The translations under genes were made by a program, and so were the position numbers. Under the pieces are notes generated by a model, which searched no databases, had not been told where the DNA came from, and saw nothing but the letters and a program-made list of their open reading frames with translations. This document shows positions 37,201-49,200 of a stretch of DNA of 64,000 nt, piece after piece (the stretch's first letter is position 1; every line of letters starts with the position of its first letter). The DNA is from Aphis gossypii (taxonomy: Eukaryota; Arthropoda; Insecta; Hemiptera; Aphididae). The DNA lies in NCBI RefSeq assembly GCF_020184175.1, contig NC_065533.1, positions 52,180,351 to 52,244,350 of the forward strand, in the 5' to 3' direction.

Positions 37201-40200
37201 ATATTAAACAAATAAATTTTAATATGTATATAATTCTATATTATAACACATTAAATAATGATTTACCTCGAATATGAGATCTTTCAGTATGATAAAGTTC
37301 ATTAATAACTTCTTGACGTTTTTTCTCTTTAGATGATAACTGATCCAATATTTCAGTTGGAACATTACTAGCCCAATCAGGTAAATCTAATTCATCATCA
37401 GAATCACTATCTAAACATGACGTCATCTCTCCACCTTGTCCAATGCCTTCCAAAGATGTACTACGACTGTCTAAGCTTCTAGTTAAAAGTAAATAAAGTA
37501 AGTCATTTAAGGTAATCAATTGAAAAAAAGCCAAACTATTACTTAGTTGATAAATTAGAATTTGAGGAGCTATCAGAACGTGCGAATGAAAACTGCATTT
37601 CGTGTTCAACATCACTAAAAATAAAATATAATTATTAAAAATACATAAATTAGTAATATATTTTTTAATGCACTAACTTTTTATATTTTGAAGGAAGATT
37701 AGGATCACTAGTTTTTCTTTTTTCACGAATTTGACGCTATAAAAAAAATAAGTTAAAGTTATAAATATTAGTAATAATAATATAGAATTGAGGTTCTCTA
37801 CTAATCTTAGTTTAGATGCTGTCCCTATCTAAATATATAATTAATTAATTAGTCTAACATAAGAAATTCATCTTTCAGAGATTATATTAAAGGAATTTAA
37901 TTAATATAAATTTAAATTTAATTTATTGATAAAAATATAAGATTAAAAACTTACTAAAAATATAATGCAACTGAAATTTAATTTAAATTATATTTTTTTA
38001 TAAATTTATATTTCCATACTATTTTTCATGTTAAAAAATGTAATTATTCATTTATTCATAAAATACAATGTTTTGAATTTATTATATAGAAAAATGTGAT
38101 AAATTTTTAATTAGCAATTATATACCTTGCAAACAAATTATGAATAATAATAAAAAAAAAAAATTCAACTTAACAAGGTTTGTTATACATACCTTTTGGT
38201 GAATACGTTCTTTATAGCTTTCAGATCGGTTTATGGAGATTCCCGTTGGTTTTAGTTTTGGACAATGTGACCTAAAATATAACGTTCATTACTATAGACT
38301 GCCATTTGGTCATTGAAAATATTAAAACTTACATTTCATCAATTGTACTTGTATCTCCTCTGTCTGATTTAAAACTATCATCAGCTTTGAAGTGAAAACT
38401 ACTACTGCTTAAGCTTGTTCGATCTGAAAATAACAATTTATTTAATAAAAATAAAAAAATATAGTTGTACAATAAATAGTTTATGATTAGCATGTAATTG
38501 AATCATTACCGGAATCTTTTTCAGGAAGGGCTGGGACTATGTCACCCGAATCTTCAGATTGTCTCTTTGATTTTTCAACTTATAACAGATTAAAATAAAA
38601 CAAATTAATGAATATGTTAAATAAAACAAAAAAATTATTACTTTGAACAAAGTTCAAACCAGGTTTTCTTCGAGTTTCACGTTCTGGTCTAATTTTATCC
38701 ATAAGTTTACTGATTCGATCATTGGCTTTATCTTTTTTCACTATTGGACCGGGGCAGTTTTCATCCAAAACTTTTACGCAAACACGATGAATGTTTAAAA
38801 TACAATCTAAAAATTAATCATGTTGATTTATAATATTTTTTATTTGATGTATTTTAAAAATGAATTTGATGGTATTAACATACTAGTGCATTGATAACCT
38901 TGTGGTCCAATTCCCCAAATAATTAACTGACAATGATTGCAATAAGTTACAGTGAAATACTGATGAGCAACAAAATGATGTCCTTTGTTAGTAAACTGTG
39001 AATAATATTTAATTAATTATACAATAATATTTCATAAACTAAACAAAATGTAGTTACTTTTCGGCATTTTCCTATAAGTTTAGCTTTAAGGGATTTTTCT
39101 TTGGAAACAAATGTAGGACAGCGATCTAAAAGAGAACTAAATTGAGTTCCCCGAAGCCCAAATATTTTACTCATAACAGTAGCCAGTGCAGCTGCCATTG
39201 TAAACCTTCTATCATCTACAATCTCTTTGTCCATATCCTCTCTGAAAAATAACATTAATATTAATCTAATAATATAAATATAATATCATAATAAATACTT
39301 ACATGAATGGTTCCATATTAGGAACAAGAATCATTTCAATTATTTTCAATTCTTTAACTTTATCATTAATACTATCATCAAGTTGAAAATCAGGTGGGCC
39401 AAATAGAGTACCCAAACCGGCTGTTCGTCTATGACGAAAATCACTTAACTGTTCATTTAACTCTTCTTTGGCTTTGGTTCGAGCTTTCCAAAACACCTAA
39501 TATAATAATTAGTTATAAAAATCAGAATATATATTAAATAAAATTTTTTATTTAACTTACTTTACGTAAGATTTCTTCACGGTCCGAATCCTTTTGTAAA
39601 ATATCATCGATTTCACGAACAAGATTCTCTTCAATATTATTCAGTCTCAATGGCTAAAATAAAGAAATAATTAAATTAAATTAATATTATTTTTGATATA
39701 AATATAAGTTGAAGTATAAAACCGTACAGCACAAGGCACTAGAAAACTGGAATGGATTTCATATGCCCATTTTTTCATTTCTTTGGCATTGCCTTCTTTA
39801 AATAAATTTGTAACTAAATAGAATAACTGAAAGCATACAATTTTAACAATTTAATTTTTTTTCTTGAGGTTATTTAATGATTGTTTGTGTACATACCAAA
39901 GCTGAGGGATCACTATTTGATATAACATAGTTTAAAAATACTGCTAGATGTGCGTTATGTTCTACTAATTTAGTAAAACTTTTGAATGGACCATGTTCTT
40001 CTAAATGGCTCTGCAAAAACAATAAATAATAAATTTAGTACTTTAAAAATATTGATATTAATAAAAAACAAAAATATTTTTATAATTTCTAAGCATACTT
40101 ACAGATTCTTGATCAGAAATTTCATCATCCTCCATTGAAATGATTGGAGTTTGAGTTAACTTTATGTCTGATGAATCAACTGAACATCGATCACCACCAT

Positions 40201-43200
40201 ATTTATTCTAAACAAGTTAATCAATAATGTAACTGTATAAAAACCTAAAAAAAAACTAATAATATTACCATTTCTATGTGTGGTTTATCACATGGGTTTG
40301 CTACATCAGGAGATCTGTTAGGAGAATGTTGACGAGGTGGTGATACTACATCCCAAGCTAATCCACCCTTGGAGTGTTTAACAAAATGCAAATCATTGAA
40401 GGATTCAGATAAGCTTAACTTTTTACTACCTGAAATTATTAATATACATTGTTTAGTAAGTAAAAAAATATATTATTTCTAGGTTGGTATATTTTCAGAT
40501 AATGGATAATTCAACATACAATGAAATACAATAATTATTTATAAGATATAGTGATATAATAATGATTTGGTGTAAGATTCTGGTTTTTCTGTAGAAGGTA
40601 CATATATTTTATTTTATAAATATACTGTGTTAATATACTAACTAGGGTTAATTTAATGTTAACATTTTTCTTTACAAAATTAATTAAATATTAATTTTAT
40701 ATACTTAATATTAATTTATAGAATTTGTTATTATTCGCTTTTAATATCTACTAAGATATTTTAAGTACTGACCTAATGGTTTACCTTCACTAAGTTGATC
40801 AGGATTTGACTTTGTACGTTGATGACACAATGAAAGGTTAGGAGAATCCTGAAAGAAATATTGATAATTAAATGCAATGAAAATACATATACACAAATAC
40901 AAGAATAATAATACATTATTATACAAATAAATCAGAATGATAAATAAAAATGAATCAAATAGAGTTTAAGATATAATAACCCATATACCTAAGAAGAACT
41001 TTACTAATATTTAAAATCTACATACATTTATAATAAGAGATTAATCTTACAAAAATTACATTTCAAACAGAACAAGAGATTACACACATCACATTTTTAT
41101 AAAATTACCATGCAATATTAACAGTTTAAAACAAACTTATTTATGTTTAAGTACCTACCTCCATTTGTCTTACAAGCATGGCTTGTGTTGGAGATAAAAC
41201 ATATAGTTAAAAATGTCTAACCTAACATTGTGTGGAATTGGTAATTATTTTTAAATGCATATACTGATTAAAATATTACAGAGTAAAAATAATTAATTAA
41301 TTAAGTGGTTATTTTATTTTATTTAATCATACAACTACTAAAGTATATTAACTTAATAATAATATTCATAACTTTGAATTTAATAAAAAAATTTTATTCT
41401 AAGGGTGGTGCATTATGATAATATGTTTTATATTATTAATCTACATATAAAAATATATACTCTGTCTTATATAATAATGTATTTGTACTATTTTCTACTC
41501 TGATTGTTGACTGTTAACATTGAATAGTACATGTAGATGGAGTTTTTTTTATAAGACTAGGGGTATTATAGAAATCGTGGTAGATAAAAAGTGTCACTAA
41601 ATTACATTAATAAGTTAGACAAAGTATATTTTTATTATATTAAAATTATTGTTGTAAATTTAAACAATTTATATTTAGTGCATCTATTAGGGTTTGTATG
41701 ATTCAATTTAAATAAAATACCATTTTCAAAATTAAATTTAGAATATGAAGTAATATAATATGGGAATATTTTAAGGCATAATAGGCTATTAATTGTCTTA
41801 AACAATTATCGCGTACTTACAGTTTGACTATTGTTAACACCAGTGATATGTGAATTATTCGACTGCTTATCACTAATCAAAGGGGCCGTTGGATTTCTAG
41901 GAGGTAGTGGTGGTGGGTTTCTTGGTGGTAGTGGAGGAGGTTGAAGTGAAGATGCTTGTGCAACAATATTACAAAGCTGTCAACATAATAAATATGCATA
42001 CGATCGTGTTAAACAAAAAAAAAAGTACAAAACACGTAGAATTGGAAATAGAGTATTAAAGGTGTAAAAATAAACATAGGCGTGCACATGAGGGGGGCAG
42101 GGTGGGCAGCTGCCCCTTCTGAGGGCTAAATTTTATCTCCCAAATATAGTTTAAAAAAAAAATATTATAATTTAATTTTATATGAAGAATCGTGCTCTAA
42201 AGAAATGAAGGGCTAAGATTTACTTATTTATATTTTATATCAAATTTGTATACTAATATATTAAAAAATAAATTTTGAAGTGTCAATTACCTATTCTAAT
42301 AAATTTGTAAATAACTAATGATATATAAAATAAAATACTTCCATTTCTAATATTGATTGAACTACCTAACTAATAACCAAAATAATATTCAATTATATAT
42401 TATATAGTATATAATAATGTGTAATATATTATACATTCTGCCCCCCCCCCTGCCAGCAAGGTCTGCGCACGCCTATGAAAATAAAATAATAGTCAAGGAT
42501 GAAAAGGAATAGGATTAATATCAAAATAAATATCTTAAGCAAGTGCTAATATCAAATTAAAATAAAATGTATAAAATGCAAATATTATGTACATTTAGTT
42601 ATACTTCTAGAGCCTATGACTCAACAAACATCATACAGTGCTTTAAAAATAGTGTTAAACATAATAATTTAATATAATATTTTCTTGATATCATGTTTAT
42701 TCTATCAATTAAATTAATTTTAAGATGAAAAAAACATATTATAAAATGTTTTTTTTTTAATTTTAAACCCTTCTAGATAATAGTAAAGTATATAAATTTT
42801 AAATTCAATAAAAATTACTATGTACAAAGAAACATGAAAATATCATTCTTTAATTTATGTTTGTCAACATATTTCTATGGCACTGGTAGAATAAAATCTG
42901 ACGAACATTTTTTATAAACAATAAGATAAATTAATGTTTGTAAAACATGTTAGTACTTTCAATAATTTAAACACATTATATGACCATCAAAACACAATCC
43001 AAAAAACTAAAATTACTGTACACTTCAAACTACAATATGCAATATAATTGCAAATTCTAAACACCATAAAAAATACACATTTAGTTATATTATAAAATTC
43101 AACTCTTCAATTTCAAATTATCAAAAATCTGCAATTATACTAAGTACTAAATTAATAGTCAACACCAAAAATTTAATATTTTAATCTTAAAATCATGCGA

Positions 43201-46200
43201 CTTTGTATTTAAATATAATAATAGTCCATTATATTACACATAACTATTAACAATAGTATATTTATAGTAAAGATTTGTACACTACCGGTATTTCATTGAA
43301 CGTAGTTAATTGATCTTGCAATGTTTTAACTCGACGTTCAGCACCAGTCAATTCTCTTTTCAATTTATAGTTATCACCATTGGATACATCTGATGAAGAT
43401 CTATGAAGTTCTTTTTTTAATACTTCCACGTACCTCTGTTCTTTTTCTAACATTAATCTAAATGTTTGCCATCGTTCTAGTTCAACATGCCTCATTTGTT
43501 CCACCTCAAACATTAAAATTATTATTATTTTTTTAATTTCTCTCCAAATTAGTTTTTTTTTACAACATATATACTATCACTAATACTAGAATTAAAAAGA
43601 AAAAATTATAAAATTTAAAATTTAAAAATACTAATAAATATTAATTATGTTTATGTATTATAATATTACTTTTGTTATTAAATATTGTACCTATCATAAA
43701 ATTAGTGAAATTAAAAATGAAAAGTATTTCAGCACGGTATTAAAATTGTTTAACAAAACAGCTCCGTACAAGATTTCTAAAAACAAGTACATAATATATA
43801 AGTATATATTAGTATCTTGAACTTTTTACCAAATTTCAATCCATTGCTTTAAAATTATGTTTAATTTATATAAGAGTTTGTATAATTAGTAATTAAATTA
43901 CATAGTATTTAATGATTTATGCTTGAAAAATGTATTCAAATTCATTGTATATACTATTTTTACATCAATAAATACTATGTTTTAAGACTTGGAACTAGTG
44001 GTTAGTATTGCAATTATTTATTAGGTTTTCATCATTCAAACACTACGAAAGAACATAATAATACATTTAGGTAATTAAAATTAATAATTTAGTTTAAAAT
44101 ACATACATCAACAGGTTGAGGTCCTGTAATTCGATCACGAGCAGGAGCAGAATGATGATGATGCAAAGGTCTGGTTGGTGTTACTGAGGAACACGGTGTT
44201 ACTGGTGATACAGTAGGAGAATTCATTGCGGGTAAAGGCAAAGGCGGTAATGTTAAATTAGGATTTGATGAATTTATAAACAAAGGCCTTTGTTGAACTG
44301 TTAATTCAACTTGGGTAGAAGCTGAAAATAGGGTACATAAAATTATCATATTTTAGCTTTACACACATTTAATAGGTATACATACATTTTATAAGTTCAA
44401 CCACTTCTGTGTGTGTAGAGTGTGTCACATTAACACCATTCACTTTAATAATTTTGTCACCACTATGTAAGCCTGCTTTTTCTGCAGCTCCACTTTGTTT
44501 GACGGATTGTACAAACACTGGATTATCTCCAGACACTTTCATGCCATACCCTCTTTCATCTTTAACAACTAAAACTGTTAATGTAGTTGTAGATGGCAAA
44601 TTTGATGGAGTATCTAGAGCCTCTGCAATCAAGGGTTGAGGTATATGTTCAGATGGCCTGTAATATAGAATACACTATTAGACTAAATAAATTTGATTTT
44701 TGAAATTTTTAATTATTTAAAAAATTTAGATTTAATATACCTACGACAAAAAGATAAAATAAAAAATAAAAATTTCAAGTAAATAGATAATTATTTATTC
44801 ACACATTCATTTTCTCATTAACTTTAAATAATATGATTTTTATTCATAGAATTGATTTATTTATATTTAATTAATTTGAATATACTTAGAAGTTCAGAAT
44901 AATATTTAAATTTAAAGAAAAAATAGAATATATAAAAATTATTTTATTTTTAAGATACGTAACATAGTAATATGTTATTTAGCAAAAACAAATATAAATA
45001 AGTAGTTTGAAGGCATTTAATACATTTATACTCATACTCAATCAAATTAATAATATAGTCTAATTAAAAGCTACTAAAGATTCTAGTTACCATTAAATAT
45101 ATATATATATAAATTACCAAATATTAATAATTATGTTGAAAATATAAATACAGAGCATAAAAAAACAACAAAAATTATTTATCACATATCTGTAAAATCA
45201 AATTAATATTTAAAAATAATTGTAACTTGGTAGTATGTATTTAAATCAATAAAAAAATAACAATTATTATAAAAATCTCTAAGTGTTTAGGTATTGAGAG
45301 AATTAATACTTAACAGTAGTAGGTAATTCTTTAGGTAATTAGTTGTTATCATAGTTTACTTATAAAATAACTTTTAAATAATATTTACTCAGACATTTTT
45401 AGATACCTAATTAATTTACCATGATAATTAGGACTGAAGGTCAGTTAAAACATACAAATATACAATAGTTAGCTATACTAATTTTATTTCCTGTTGCCAA
45501 CTTATTATTCCTATATAAATACATTATAAATTATAAATACATCCAATTTTCTTTAACTTTAACTCTATACTAATAAATAATTATTTATTTATTTATTTTT
45601 TCTTATTTACAAATGAATACCATTGAACCTTATATTTGAAAACATTTTACATGGGAAACTAAAGTTATTTTAATTTCAAATGTTAAGGTTACACTAATAT
45701 TAATTTTAAAATATATATATAAACAGTACCTATTGATCACAATCATCATTAATTTTTAATTTAGTAATACTTATATAAAATACATGAATATATGATAGAT
45801 CTACAAATTTATTGAAATTAAGGAAATAAAATAATAATAAAGAAATTACACATGCACATGCACCTGAACTCCAAAGGCTACTAAGTAGGGATATAGGGTA
45901 ATAACAAACAAATGCAAAACATTACCATTCATGACTTTTTTTAGCCAGAGTCCATCTAAATGCATTGATATAACCTACATAACATTTTTAAAATTAATAT
46001 TGTTATTATTTATTAACAAATGTTGATTAAGTTTATCAAATGTAAGTCATCAAATAAATATTTTTTTAAATGTCTACCATTCTGATTAACATACATAATA
46101 CATATTTATGATTATTTTCGTAACAACATGATAGAAAACAATCAACAAATATTATGTCATAATTCATAACTTATTTCAATTAACCTTTTTTATTTATAGA

Positions 46201-49200
46201 TGTTGAAATAGGGAATAAAATTCAAAATCTATACTCAATCATGATGTAATTAGTAATCATTATAGATTTAAACATGATATAATGAAGAGATATTTTAAAA
46301 ATAAGTGTAAGTTTTAGAAATCAAATAAAAATACATTTAATTTTTTTTTTATTGTAAGAAGATGAATTATCCTATGAGCAATTTTTAAAAATTTAAAAAT
46401 AATAGTTTTAAATTATAAAATTATTATATATTATTTGTATTAGGCAATATTATATTCTACAAAGGCCTAGGTAACAAAAATAGAAAAAAAATAAAAAATT
46501 GCACTTAATAAAAATGAATTTAAATGAATTTATTTGTGTAATTCAGAATTTTTATGATTTTTTTAGTTTTACATATCTTCTTTCAGTGTATGCAGTTCTA
46601 ACAGAATTCATAGGAAAAAGTTTTGCTGTATATTTGAAATTATTTCAGGAATTTAGGATTAATTTATAAATTATGAGGAATGAATATTAATTTAATTTAA
46701 TTTTTAGTCATTAAAATTAATATTTATTTAAGTTGATACTATTTTTATAAGTATTTGTTAGTAATAAATTTATCAATTCAATCAGATTAGTTAATGTAAT
46801 AGTAAATTTGGATTCTATATTGATTCATCAACTTAACATTGTAATATTTTTATGTATTAGTTATGTAAATGTTTTATTAAACAAGTATGTACAGTAAAAC
46901 TTTTTTTTTTTACTCTTTATGTTGCAATGAATATGCAGTCTATTTTTATAATTATGATTATTAATTTTTATCATATAATAATTTCAAATGTGTACTTGTA
47001 TATCTATTTGTTACATTTTTTTTTTAAATTTGGCACGAGAAGCATTTAAATATATACATACTTATTTAGAATGTATTAATATGTCATTGCTAAATATGAG
47101 ACTTAATTATAGGTACATTGTTCCAAAAATTAATTTTTTATTTTTATTTTCCACTTTTTAATTCCTTTTACTCTGAGTAGCATGTATTCTTAATTAGCTC
47201 CACAGGGTTAAAAGCATATATTGATATGTATTGATTAATTTTATATGGAAAACATACTTTTATTAGGTACCTATTTGTAAGAAAATATATGGAAAATATA
47301 ATTAGGTTAATTTTTAGAGAATATTAGCATCATACATCAATTTAAAGAGTATATCAAAATTCAGACCATAATTATGGTCGATACATAATATAGGATGACT
47401 TACGGTGTTTGTCTTATTTATTAATAATTTTTTTTGGTCCATTTTAAGTTGATCAAAAAAAAAAAAAAAAATGTTGTTGGTAGGTACTAGGAATTAATCG
47501 ACGAATTAATTTTATTAGTTAGTCAGTAATTTTTGGAACTTGAAATATTCATATATTTTGTTTTTAGTAACATAGTAGATACAGATAAACATTTTTATAA
47601 TTATAATACTGCTTACCTAAATTGTTTTTGTTAGTTTTTTGAAAGTTATAAGTAGGTATTAAGACTTAATTGCATTACAAATTAATTGAATACTATTTTT
47701 ATATTCAACAAATATGATGAACATCAATAATTAATTAATTTTATCATTAATTTAAACTTCTTAATTATTACTTAAAAATTCCTGAAAACACTATCATACT
47801 ATAAACCAGTGGTCCTCACTAGGATTTTAAAAAAAGCCAAATATAATTTTTAAAACCTTGTGGGTCACATACATTTTTAATGATAATAATTAAAAATATA
47901 AAAAATTACAACTGATAACTTAAGTTAATGGACAATAATGAAATGAGATAGGATATTTTGTTAGGAAAGGGTATTGTAGGAAAAAATTCATGAATGGTAC
48001 AAATATTTTAAATTACACAGTGAAAATGAATAAACTTATAATCATAGGCAATGGTGCTGAATATATACTTAAGGTGGTGCATTTGCACCACCTAAAATTA
48101 GGAGTAGGTGGACTGGGTTTATATAATTTTGAAAAACTTACATTTTGAAGTACACACTTACTTAAAATGAACATAGTAATTGATACAATTGATCATTAAT
48201 GGCCAAATGAAAATAGTATTTTTGAGGATGTTTAGATAGGGATGAGTGGTTAAAATGTGTATTAGCATCACCTACTAAAAAGTAGTTCAGTGTCATCTCG
48301 AATGTCATTAATCGTAGGTACCTACTTATCTATCCAACTGGTAGGTAATTCAATATAAATTGAAAATAGAAAGATAAAATTAATTAAAATTAAAAATAAT
48401 AAGATAAGATAAAAAGCCACAACAGTGCGCGACATCATTATATTATTATTATATAATATATGTACAATAATTATTATTACAATTATAAAATAAGTATTTC
48501 ATTTTATTTGTTGTTTATGGAATTTTGTATTTTAGAATGTACAATTTAATTTTAGTGTAGGCCACACTATATTTGTTAAAGGGCTGTATGCAGCCCGCGA
48601 GTACGTAATGAGGACCGCTGCAATAAACTAAGACATGTCTTGCATACATTTTTTTAAAAAGCAACAATTTATCATTGGTATCAATTTCCTATCTGATTTT
48701 AATTGACTCTAACTTAGAAAACTTTACAAATTAAGTTCTCATACCTCTCTTTTCACCTGTATAAAAAATAAAAAAGTATTAAAGAGTTAGTATCTATGTT
48801 ATATGTTTAAGTCATAAATCATTAATATAATAAAATAAAAATGTGTTATATTGCACCCCACAAAATAAGCACACAGAAATGACACAATAATTTAGTCATT
48901 GCAATTTAGATTTACAGCTAATGTGTTGATCCTTATTAAATTAATAAAAATACATTCATTTTTCATAATATATAAAAGTAAAGTAAAAGTAATTACTAAT
49001 TAGTATAATTATTATGTTATTATAAGTTTAGACTTTGGTTTGGATTGAACCAATAGAGTTAATCCTCATACAAATTTTTTCAATCCAAAACCTTCAATAT
49101 TATAAAATATATTATTTTAGTATGTAAAAATGACTGTATCAATATCAATGTATACAGTAATAAAACTTATACAAATAAAATTAACTAGGAATAAAACATG

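Noticed and set aside
48745..48756. 12-nt microexon candidate (TTATACAG | GTGAAAAGAGAG | GTATGAG) in RhoGEF2 intron 1, minus strand
   Set aside because: In the phase set by the first exon it introduces a TGA stop, and it cannot link to the 45926-45974 segment in an open frame.
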